In this document: piece by piece, positions 57,021 to 64,000 of the stretch
How the letters are laid out: each line of letters begins with the position of its first letter
Position numbering within the stretch: position 1 is the stretch's first letter
Origin: Changshengia sp963803165
GTDB lineage: Bacteria > Chloroflexota > Dormibacteria > Aeolococcales > Aeolococcaceae
Assembly (NCBI GenBank): GCA_963803165.1
Contig: CAWDLK010000003.1
Coordinates: 248,001 to 312,000 of the forward strand
Length of the DNA: 64,000 nucleotides
Direction of reading: 5' to 3'
The notes under the pieces: generated by a model
Database searches by the model: none
What the model was told of the DNA's origin: nothing
Seen by the model: the letters and a program-made list of their open reading frames with translations, nothing else
Translations under genes and position numbers: made by a program

Positions 57021-59314
57021 GACGGTTCTACTCCCGCCTCGGCCGCTTCGACGTCCGCTTCCGCTACCTCATCGTCCTGGCCTGGGTGGTGATCACGGTG
57101 GTCTGCGTCCACACCCTGCCGGCGCTCGGCTCGGTCGCCAAGGACACGGAGAGCGGCTTCCTGCCCGCCAACTCACCGAGCATGCACGCCGCCCAGCTGC
57201 TCGACCCCTTCGAGAACTCCAACCTGGCCACCGCGACCCTGGTGGCCTCGCGCCGCCACGGCGAGCTGACCACCCAGGACCAGGCGGCGGCCACCTCCCT
57301 GCTGGCCAGGGTGAGGGCTCTGCCCAACGTCGTGAGCGTCCGCGCCCTGGGCACCTCGGGCGACGGGCAGGCCCTGCAGGCGCTGGTCCAGGCCAACGTC
57401 CCCCAGTACGGCGGCGGCGCCGGGACCACCCTGGTGGACGCCATCCGCGCCGACTTCACCCGGGTGGGCGCGCCCAGCGGCCTGCAGTTCAACCTGACCG
57501 GGCAGCTGGCGATCGCGACGGACAGCGACAACGCCTCGGCGCACTCCCAGAACCTCACCCAGCTGTTCTCGGTCCTCTTCATCATCGCCCTGCTGCTCTT
57601 CGCCTTCCGGGCGCTGCTGGCGCCGCTCGTGACCCTGCTGCCGGCCGGCCTGGTCCTCGCCCTCGCCGGGCCGGTGATCGCCGCCGCCTCCCACATCGGC
57701 GTCCAGGTCTCCATCATCACCGAGCTCATCCTGGTCGTCCTGGTGCTGGGGGCGGGCACCGACTACGGCCTCTTCCTGGTCTTCCGCGTGCGTGAGGAGA
57801 TCCGCCGCGGCCTGGTCCCCCGGGACGCGGTGGTCCGGGCCGTCGAGACCGTGGGCGAATCCATCACCTTCTCCGCGCTGATCGTCATCGGCGCTCTGCT
57901 CAGCCTGGTGATCGCCCAGTTCGGCTTCTACCAGGGCCTCGGCCCGGCGCTCGCGATCGGGATCGGCCTGATGCTGCTCGCCGGCCTCACCCTGCTCCCG
58001 GCCCTGCTCGCCATCCTGGGCCGGGCCGTCTTCTGGCCGAGCAGCCTGCGGGTGAGGGAGACTCAGCAGGGCGGCTTCTGGGGGCGGGTGGCGGCCGCCT
58101 TCGTGCGCCGGCCGCTGGCCACCGCCATCGCCGGGGTCGCCGTCTTCGCCGCCCTCTCACTCGGCTCTCTGGGAACCACCACGGCGGGCTTCGCCGACGA
58201 GGGCTCCGGCCCCGCGGGGAGCGACTCCGCGGTCGGTCAGGCGGTCCTCACCGCGCACTTCCCCTCCGCCGGAACGCTGACCTCGACCGAGGTGGCGATG
58301 GTCTTCCCCACGTCGGTGCTCGCCGATCCCACACAGCTCGCGGCGGCGCAGCGCAACCTCGCGGCCTCACCCGGCTTCAACGGCGTGATCGGACCGCTCA
58401 ACCCGTACGGCCCCCAGGGGCCGACCCTCACGGCGGCCCAGGTCTCCGCCCTGTACGAGCAGCTCGGCTGGCCCCTCACGCCCGCCGCTGCAGCCGGCGT
58501 CAGCCCCGAGGTCGCGAAGGAGTACGGCGCCCTGGCCAGCTTCGTCAGCCCGGACGCGCGGACCGTCGTGTTCGCCGTGGTGCCCCGGGTGGGCCCGCCG
58601 GGCAGCGCGGCGGCGAGCGCCAACGTGCCGGCCCTGCGCGCGGACACCACGGCGGCCGCCCGTGCCGCGGGCGCCACCGACAGCGGCGTCTTCAGCCTCG
58701 ACGCCTTCGCCTACGACGTCGAGAACGTCTCCCAGGACGACCTGGTCCACATCATCCCGACGGTGGCGATCATCATCGCCATCCTGCTCGCCATCGTCCT
58801 GCGCAGCGGGGTCGCGTCGCTCTTCCTGGTGCCCAGCGTGGTGCTCTCCTACCTGGCCGCCCTGGGCCTGGTGGGCCTGGTCTTCGTACACCTCGGGGGC
58901 CAGAGCGGGGTGCAGTTCATCATGCCCTTCCTCATGTTCGTCTTCCTGATGGCCCTGGGCTCCGATTACAACGTGCTGGTGATGACCAGGATCCGTGAGG
59001 AGTCCCATGGGCTGCCCCTGCGCGAGGCGGTGACGACCGCCATCGGGGTGACCGGGACCACGGTCACCACCGCCGGCCTGGTGCTCGGCGGCACCTTCGC
59101 GGTGCTCGCCTTCGCCTCGGGGGGATCACCCTCCTCGGGCGAGGTGCAGCAGGTCGGCTTCGGGATCGCCGCCGGCATCCTGATGGACACGTTCTTCGTC
59201 CGCACCATCCTGGTGCCCGCGACCGTGGTGCTGGTCGGCCGCTGGACCTGGTGGCCCTCCCGCCTCTACGCGCGGCACGCAGCCCCGGTGACCGCGGAGG
59301 AGCCCGCCACGTGA
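57017..59314 (+). CDS. MMPL-family (RND-type) membrane transporter
   Basis: 765 residues with twelve predicted helices and two large external domains, the MmpL/RND build. Proton-relay Asp-Tyr pairs are found in GAGTDYGLFLVFRVREE and LGSDYNVLVMTRIREE at the expected helices 4 and 10. Members export lipids or hydrophobic compounds with proton motive force. ATG 57017 overlaps the MarR stop, and the stop is overlapped by the MFS start, so the three form one operon. Confidence 0.93.
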   Translation: MRRFYSRLGRFDVRFRYLIVLAWVVITVVCVHTLPALGSVAKDTESGFLPANSPSMHAAQLLDPFENSNLATATLVASRRHGELTTQDQAAATSLLARVRALPNVVSVRALGTSGDGQALQALVQANVPQYGGGAGTTLVDAIRADFTRVGAPSGLQFNLTGQLAIATDSDNASAHSQNLTQLFSVLFIIALLLFAFRALLAPLVTLLPAGLVLALAGPVIAAASHIGVQVSIITELILVVLVLGAGTDYGLFLVFRVREEIRRGLVPRDAVVRAVETVGESITFSALIVIGALLSLVIAQFGFYQGLGPALAIGIGLMLLAGLTLLPALLAILGRAVFWPSSLRVRETQQGGFWGRVAAAFVRRPLATAIAGVAVFAALSLGSLGTTTAGFADEGSGPAGSDSAVGQAVLTAHFPSAGTLTSTEVAMVFPTSVLADPTQLAAAQRNLAASPGFNGVIGPLNPYGPQGPTLTAAQVSALYEQLGWPLTPAAAAGVSPEVAKEYGALASFVSPDARTVVFAVVPRVGPPGSAAASANVPALRADTTAAARAAGATDSGVFSLDAFAYDVENVSQDDLVHIIPTVAIIIAILLAIVLRSGVASLFLVPSVVLSYLAALGLVGLVFVHLGGQSGVQFIMPFLMFVFLMALGSDYNVLVMTRIREESHGLPLREAVTTAIGVTGTTVTTAGLVLGGTFAVLAFASGGSPSSGEVQQVGFGIAAGILMDTFFVRTILVPATVVLVGRWTWWPSRLYARHAAPVTAEEPAT

Positions 59315-60885
59315 ACGCCCCCACCCTCGCCCTGGGTGTCGAGGCGCGCCCCATCGGCGAACGCCGCCGGCTGGCGGTGATCTTCGGCGCCCTGATGCTG
59401 GCGATGCTGATCGCGGCCCTCGACCAGACCATCGTCTCCACCGCCCTGCCCACCATCGTCGGCGACCTCGGCGGTCTCACCCAGCTCTCCTGGGTCGTCA
59501 CCGCCTACATCCTCACCTCCACCATCTCCACCCCGCTCTACGGGAAGCTCGGGGACCTGTACGGGCGCAAGCGCATCTTCCAGGGCGCGATCGTCATCTT
59601 CCTGGCCGGCTCGATGCTCTGCGGGCTGGCTCAGAACATGACCGAGCTGATCAGCTTCCGGGCCCTCCAGGGGATCGGCGCGGGCGGGCTGATGGTCGGC
59701 TCGCAGGCGATCATCGGCGATGTCGTCTCGCCGCGCGACCGGGGCCGCTACATGGGCTACTTCGGTGCCGTCTTTGGACTGGCCACGGTGGCCGGGCCGC
59801 TGCTCGGCGGCTTCTTCGTCGATCACGCCTCCTGGCGCTGGGTCTTCTACGTCAACGTCCCGATCGGAGCGGCCGCCCTGGTGGCCACGGGGCTGGTGCT
59901 GCATCTGCCCCGGGTACGGCGCGAGCACCGGATCGACTACGCGGGGGCCGCGCTTCTGGGCGCCGCCGTCACCTGCATCGTGCTGCTCACCACCTGGGGC
60001 GGGACCGAGTTCCCGTGGGCCTCGGCGCAGACGCTGGGCCTGAGCTTCGCCAGCCTGGTGCTCCTCGGCACCTTCATCGCGGTCGAACGGCGCGCGTCCG
60101 AGCCCATCCTCCCGCTCGCCCTCTTCCGCAACTCGGTCTTTGCCCTCGCCAACGCGTCGGGTTTCATCATCGGCCTGGCGCTCTTCGGGTCGATCATCTT
60201 CCTGCCCGAGTTCCTCCAGATCGTCAAGGGCGACGGGGCGACCAACTCGGGTCTGCTCCTCGTGCCGATGATGGTCGGGCTGCTGATCACCTCCATCGTC
60301 AGCGGACAGCTGATCAGCCGGACCGGGCGCTACAAGATCTGGCCGATCCTGGGCACCGCCACCACCGTGCTCGGCATGTATCTGCTCAGCACCATGAACG
60401 CCGCCACCCCCCAGGTCGTAACCGCCGCCTACATGGTGGTGCTGGGCCTCGGCCTCGGCGGTGTCATGCAGGTCCTGGTGGTGGTGGTGCAGAACTCCGT
60501 CGCCCAGAAGGACCTGGGGACCGCCACCTCGACAGCGACCTTCTTCCGCTCCATGGGAGGCTCGATCGGGGTCCCCATCTTCGGGGCGATCTTCAGCAAC
60601 GTCCTGATCGCCAAGCTGGCCTCCGACCTGCCCGCGGGCTTCCACCTCGGCGGCCTCTCCGGCGGCATCGGCAACGCCAGCCCCCAGGTGCTCGACAAGC
60701 TCCCGCCCCTGATCCACAGCGGCGTGGTGCAGGCCTTCGGCCAGTCGCTCGGCGAGGTGTTCCTGGCCGGCGTCCCGTTCGCGGTCGTCGCCTTCGTGCT
60801 CGTCTGGTTCATCAAGGAGGTTCCGCTGCGAACCCGGGTAGCCCCGGCGCTGGAGCTCGCCGAGGAGAGTGGGGCCCAGCTCTGA
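59311..60885 (+). CDS. DHA2-type MFS drug efflux transporter
   Basis: 524 residues, about fourteen helices. Motif D1 LDQTIVSTALPTI in helix 1, motif A GKLGDLYGRKR after helix 2, motif B RALQGIGAG, motif C region GPLLGGFFVD. These are typical of EmrB/QacA proton antiporters. GTG 59311 with GGAGGAG upstream, overlapping the MMPL stop. Convergent with the ABC permease gene. Confidence 0.94.
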   Translation: MNAPTLALGVEARPIGERRRLAVIFGALMLAMLIAALDQTIVSTALPTIVGDLGGLTQLSWVVTAYILTSTISTPLYGKLGDLYGRKRIFQGAIVIFLAGSMLCGLAQNMTELISFRALQGIGAGGLMVGSQAIIGDVVSPRDRGRYMGYFGAVFGLATVAGPLLGGFFVDHASWRWVFYVNVPIGAAALVATGLVLHLPRVRREHRIDYAGAALLGAAVTCIVLLTTWGGTEFPWASAQTLGLSFASLVLLGTFIAVERRASEPILPLALFRNSVFALANASGFIIGLALFGSIIFLPEFLQIVKGDGATNSGLLLVPMMVGLLITSIVSGQLISRTGRYKIWPILGTATTVLGMYLLSTMNAATPQVVTAAYMVVLGLGLGGVMQVLVVVVQNSVAQKDLGTATSTATFFRSMGGSIGVPIFGAIFSNVLIAKLASDLPAGFHLGGLSGGIGNASPQVLDKLPPLIHSGVVQAFGQSLGEVFLAGVPFAVVAFVLVWFIKEVPLRTRVAPALELAEESGAQL

Positions 60886-60926
60886 AGAGAGGGGCCGAGA
60901 CGGTCCGAGGCGGAGCCGCTGCCGCC

Positions 60927-60946
60927 CGCGGGGACGGCGCCCCGCG
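60927..60946. terminator. Possible bidirectional terminator between MFS and ABC genes
   Basis: CGCGGGG (60927-60933) pairs with CCCCGCG (60940-60946), with a 6-base loop, in the 70-base gap between two convergent genes. No T-run on either side. Confidence 0.35.
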
Positions 60947-60955
60947 CGCGACCGG

Positions 60956-61777
60956 TCAGCGGGTGATGTGGCTGTACCGGTGCACGCAGATGGGCACCAC
61001 CACCATGATGATCACCAGGGCCAGGCCGAAGGTGGTGGCGATGGGGTGCTCCAGCGACCAGACCCCCGAGGGCGGCGGACCGATGGTGTTGCCGAAGAGC
61101 TGACGCCCGGCGGTCACCACCGCCGACATCGGGTTCCAGTTCGCGATCACCCGCAGCCAGGCTGGCATCCGGCTGGGGTCGACGAAGACGCTGGAGATGA
61201 AGCCCATCAGGAAGATGGGTATGTTCATGATCACGTCGGCCGCCTGCGCCGAGCCCGCCAGGAGGCCCACCAGGATGCCCAGCCAGCCGATGGCGAACCC
61301 GAAGAGCTCGAAGAGCAGGAAGGCGAGCACCGCGTTGCCGAGGCCGTTGTCGGCGCGCCAGCCCACCGCATAGCCGCAGACGATCATCACCACCAGGACG
61401 GGGATGCCGAGCAGCAGGCTGGAGAGGGCGCGCCCGATGATGATCGCGGAGCGGGCGATGGGCAGGGTTCGGAAGCGGTCGACGACCCCCTCGCTCATGT
61501 CGGTGGCCACCGCCACCGCCGCGTTGCCGGCGCTGAAGAGCACGGTCATGGCGAAGAGGCCGGGCATCAGGTAGGAGCGGTAGTTGCCCCCGGGGACGCT
61601 GATCGAGCTGCCGAAGACGTAGCCGAAGAGGACCACGAAGATGACCGGGGTGAGCAGGGTCCCGAAGACGACGTCGGGCTGGCGCTTGCCCCGGATGAGG
61701 AACCGACGGGTCGCCGTGTAGGCGTCGAGCAGTCCGCCCAGGAGCCGTCGCTCCGCCTCCACGGCGGCCTGGCTCAC
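60956..61777 (-). CDS. ABC-2 type permease (DrrB-like)
   Basis: 273 residues with six helices (VIFVVLFGYVFG, LFAMTVLFSAGNAAVAVA, LLLGIPVLVVMIVCGYAVG, LFELFGFAIGWLGILVGLLAG, PIFLMGFISSVFV, ATTFGLALVIIMVVVPICV). ABC-2 signature near WLGILVGLLAGSAQAADV and PISS-like MGFISSVFVDPSRMPAWL. GTG 61777 overlaps the ATPase stop (GTGA). Works with the preceding ATPase to export drugs or lipids. Confidence 0.92.
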   Translation of the reverse strand: MSQAAVEAERRLLGGLLDAYTATRRFLIRGKRQPDVVFGTLLTPVIFVVLFGYVFGSSISVPGGNYRSYLMPGLFAMTVLFSAGNAAVAVATDMSEGVVDRFRTLPIARSAIIIGRALSSLLLGIPVLVVMIVCGYAVGWRADNGLGNAVLAFLLFELFGFAIGWLGILVGLLAGSAQAADVIMNIPIFLMGFISSVFVDPSRMPAWLRVIANWNPMSAVVTAGRQLFGNTIGPPPSGVWSLEHPIATTFGLALVIIMVVVPICVHRYSHITR

Positions 61778-62742
61778 GCTCCGCCCGCCGCGGCGGAGGA
61801 GGGCTCGTCCGGATGCCCGGAGTGGTCGGTCACGGTGCTGAACACCTCATCCAGGCTGGGGTGCTCCAGACCGACCTCGTGGACGGCCACCCCCATGGCG
61901 CGGAGCCGGGCCACGACCTCCTCGAGCCCGGTCAGGCCACGCGGCGCCGGGGCGCTCACCGACCGGCCTCGCACCTCCGCCCCCTCGCCGAGCAGCTGCC
62001 GGACCCGCTCCACCACGCCGGGGTCCGCGTCGGGCAGGGTGACCCGGACCACGGGCCGTCCGATCGACGCCTTGAGCTGCTCCGGAGTGCCCTCGGCCAC
62101 CACCAGCCCGCGGTCGATGACCACGATGGTGTCGGCGAGCCGGTCGGCCTCGTCGAGGTACTGGGTGGTGAGCAGCACGGTGGTGCCCCCAGCCACCAGG
62201 CTCCGGATCGACGCCCACATCTCGCCGCGGCTGACCGGGTCGAGCCCGGTGGTGGGCTCGTCGAGGAAGAGAACCTCGGGGTGGTGGATCAGGCTGGCGG
62301 CGAGGTCGAGGCGGCGCCTCATCCCTCCCGAGTAGCGCTTCACCAGCTGATTGCCGGCCTCCACGAGGTCGAACTGGCCGAGCAGCTCCTGGGTCCGCCG
62401 CCGCGAGACGGCCGCTCCCAGGTGGCAGAAGCGCCCGATGGTCTCGAGGTTCTCCGCCCCGGTGAGCAGCTCGTCCATGGTCGCGGTCTGGCCGGTGACG
62501 CCGATCCTGGTGCGGACCCGGGGCGCCTGCTGGGTGACGTCGAAACCGGCCACCCGGGCGTGTCCCGCGTCGGCGGGGAGCAGGGTGGTGAGGATGCGGA
62601 CGGTGGTCGTCTTGCCCGCCCCATTGCGACCCAGGAGGGCGCACACGGTGCCCCTCTCCACGCGCAGGCTGACGTCGACCAGGGCTCTGGTCGCGCCGAA
62701 GGAGCGGGCGAGGTGATCCGCGGTGATGGCGGGAGCGCTCAC
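61774..62742 (-). CDS. ABC transporter ATPase (DrrA-like)
   Basis: 322 residues. Walker A GRNGAGKTTT near 40, TGQTATMDELLTGAENL, signature YSGGMRRRLDLAASL, Walker B LFLDEPTTGLDP, and the C-terminal DrrA-type domain (SLDEVFSTVTDH). GTG 62742 is chosen; TACGCT lies 7 bases upstream and no Shine-Dalgarno is visible, so it may be leaderless. The long open frame upstream is Arg/Pro-rich and overlaps the divergent gene. Family: daunorubicin-resistance-like exporters. Confidence 0.93.
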   Translation of the reverse strand: MSAPAITADHLARSFGATRALVDVSLRVERGTVCALLGRNGAGKTTTVRILTTLLPADAGHARVAGFDVTQQAPRVRTRIGVTGQTATMDELLTGAENLETIGRFCHLGAAVSRRRTQELLGQFDLVEAGNQLVKRYSGGMRRRLDLAASLIHHPEVLFLDEPTTGLDPVSRGEMWASIRSLVAGGTTVLLTTQYLDEADRLADTIVVIDRGLVVAEGTPEQLKASIGRPVVRVTLPDADPGVVERVRQLLGEGAEVRGRSVSAPAPRGLTGLEEVVARLRAMGVAVHEVGLEHPSLDEVFSTVTDHSGHPDEPSSAAAGGA

Positions 62743-62845
62743 GGCAGGGAGCGTAGCGCGCGCGGGGGGAGGGCAGCGTGCCGCCGGCGCGTGGCGACGC
62801 CCACAGCCCGGCCGGTCGCTCCGGCATCGTGAGAAGCTCCGGTCC

Positions 62846-63778
62846 ATGCGCTTCGGGGTCCTGATCCTTCCGGCCGAGACGTGGGCGACGCAGCGCGACA
62901 CCTGGCGGCGCGCCGATCACCTCGGCTTCGACCACGCCTGGACCTTCGACCACCTGGCCTGGCGGTCGCTCCGGGAGGCGCCGTGGTTCGGGGCGGTGCC
63001 GACCCTGGCGGCCGCTGCCGCGGTCACCTCGAGCATCCGGCTGGGCACCCTGGTCGCCTCCCCCAACTTCCGCCACCCGGTCCCCTTCGCGCGGGAGCTG
63101 ATCACCCTGGACCACATCTCCGAGGGCCGGTTCACCCTCGGCATCGGGGCGGGGGGAGGTGGCTTCGACGCCGCCACCACCCGCCGGGAGGCGTGGTCCC
63201 AGCGGGAGCGGACCGATCGATTCGAGGAGTTCGTGACCCTCCTCGACCGGCTGCTCAGGGAGCCGGTCACCACCCACGAGGGTCGCTTCTACCGGGCGTA
63301 CGGCGCGCGCATGCACCCCGGCTGCGTGCAGCGACCCCGCCTGCCGTTCGCGATCGCGGCCGGGGGGCCTCGGGGCATGCGCCTCGCCGCCCACCACGCC
63401 GCCATCTGGGTGACCGAGGGCCCGGCGGTGCCCGCGGGCGGCACCATCGGCGTCGAGGCCGCCCTCCCCGCTCTCGCCGCCGAGCTGGGACGCATCGACG
63501 CCGCCTGCGCCGAGGCCGGCCGCGATCCCACCAGCCTTGGACGTCTCCTCTTCGCAGGAGTGCGCATTGCGGGCGTCACCGCCTCGCCGGAGGCGTTCCG
63601 CGACGCCGCCGGCCGCTTCGCGGCGCTCGGCTTCACCGATCTCGTGGTGCCCTGGCCACGGTCCTCCGGCCCCTTCGGCGGAGAGATCCGGGACGTGGAG
63701 TGGATCGCGCACGAGGCGGCCGCCCTGCGCGGCTCGTCTCAACAGGTGGGTGGCGTCGCGCTCGAGTTGAAGGAGTAG
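62846..63778 (+). CDS. Luciferase-like (LLM class) flavin oxidoreductase
   Basis: 310 residues. TIM-barrel of the bacterial luciferase/F420 family: FGVLILPAETWATQRDTW start, AWTFDHLAWR, SSIRLGTLVASPNFRHPVPFARELITLDHISEGRF and LGIGAGGGGFD are the hallmark. Cofactor is FMN or F420; the substrate is unknown. ATG 62846; GAGAAG about 10 bases upstream. Divergent from the DrrA-like gene. Its 3' 40 bases overlap a convergent gene. Confidence 0.88.
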   Translation: MRFGVLILPAETWATQRDTWRRADHLGFDHAWTFDHLAWRSLREAPWFGAVPTLAAAAAVTSSIRLGTLVASPNFRHPVPFARELITLDHISEGRFTLGIGAGGGGFDAATTRREAWSQRERTDRFEEFVTLLDRLLREPVTTHEGRFYRAYGARMHPGCVQRPRLPFAIAAGGPRGMRLAAHHAAIWVTEGPAVPAGGTIGVEAALPALAAELGRIDAACAEAGRDPTSLGRLLFAGVRIAGVTASPEAFRDAAGRFAALGFTDLVVPWPRSSGPFGGEIRDVEWIAHEAAALRGSSQQVGGVALELKE

Positions 63779-63999
63779 GCGCTGCTGTAGATCGAGGTCG
63801 CGGCGCAGCCGGTGTCCTGGTCCTGTGCATACCAGCTGCCGCCGACCTCGACCACGGTCCATCGCAGCGAGGTCGACGGAGTCCACGGGAAGGTCACCGA
63901 GACATACGCGGTGCTCCCGCTCTGCGAGATCAGGCTGAAGGTCCAGGTGCCCGACCCACCCTGGCACCGGCACTGCCACGCCGCGCCCCCGCCGGTGCC
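63739..63999 (-). CDS. C-terminal part of a secreted protein (cut by window end)
   Basis: 86 residues up to the stop at 63739; the 5' part lies outside. Rich in Ser, Thr, Gly and Trp with several Cys (WQCRCQGG, DTGCAAT, PPTC), a pattern of an extracellular beta-domain (STAYVSVTFPW, SLRWTVVEVGGSWYAQD). It overlaps the end of the oxidoreductase gene by 40 bases antisense. No family was recognised. Confidence 0.45.
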   Translation of the reverse strand, partial: GTGGGAAWQCRCQGGSGTWTFSLISQSGSTAYVSVTFPWTPSTSLRWTVVEVGGSWYAQDQDTGCAATSIYSSAYSFNSSATPPTC

Positions 64000-64000
64000 G

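Noticed and set aside
61847..63979. 710-residue minus-strand frame through the ABC ATPase and oxidoreductase
   Set aside because: It is a shadow frame of two well-supported genes.

Overview
The window is a high-GC bacterial chromosome segment with almost no intergenic waste and frequent ATGA/GTGA start-stop overlaps. Its core genes (rpoB 3' part, rpoC with a long clamp coiled-coil insertion, rpmG-tRNA-Trp-secE-nusG-rplK-rplA) show it is bacterial. The Tad pilus genes without any visible secretin, the SipW/TasA-type secreted proteins and the several promoters placed 6-10 bases before start codons fit a single-membrane soil lineage, for example Dormibacterota/Chloroflexota or a deep actinobacterial relative. 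That placement is inference from gene content; no 16S rRNA gene is present.

Layout. 1-7.1 kb: rpoB (5' end cut off by the window edge) and rpoC. 7.2-17.5 kb: a small membrane protein, a HAD phosphatase, a DegS-like kinase divergent from a single-domain response regulator, two tandem paralogous polytopic membrane proteins, a TPR-like protein, and a classic HK/OmpR-type two-component pair. 18.1-24.8 kb: ParA and a ParB-like protein, a coiled-coil protein, a second ParA-type ATPase divergent from a large Pro-rich protein, a small membrane protein, and a CpaF/TadA-type pilus ATPase. 24.9-29.1 kb (minus): a second CpaF ATPase followed by a GAF-histidine kinase and a receiver-EAL phosphodiesterase. 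29.4-36.2 kb: a CAP-domain surface protein, a MacB-like ABC exporter whose permease carries a frameshift, a lipoprotein, and a degenerate-GGDEF/EAL protein.

36.5-43 kb is the most distinctive part. Four tandem genes encode secreted proteins with SipW-type signal peptides (TasA/camelysin-like), each sharing four cysteines. Three of them sit behind a roughly 91-base upstream cassette repeated at exactly constant internal spacing, and three end in a strong hairpin (the fourth is followed by a weaker one). They are followed by a SipW-type (Ser-His) signal peptidase with a very long N-terminal extension and by a TPR protein. This looks like a dedicated surface-fibre module. It is directly followed by Tad pilus genes cpaB, tadB and tadC (43.2-46.0 kb).

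46-54 kb: uncharacterised proteins, a CvpA-like membrane protein, a response regulator, the Flp pilin with a textbook terminator, and three CpaE-type ATPases whose N-terminal receiver ranges from degenerate to intact. The third is fused transcriptionally to the ribosomal rplK-rplA operon. 54-56.4 kb: that operon, with a good sigma-70 promoter containing a perfect palindrome. 56.5-62.8 kb: a drug-efflux block (MarR, MMPL, DHA2-type MFS, DrrAB-type ABC exporter). 62.8-64 kb: a luciferase-like oxidoreductase and the 3' end of a secreted protein.

Together the region links signalling (four histidine-kinase or response-regulator groups, two c-di-GMP phosphodiesterase-type proteins) with surface structures (Tad pilus, SipW-processed proteins). 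No CRISPR array, rRNA operon, insertion sequence or prophage was seen.
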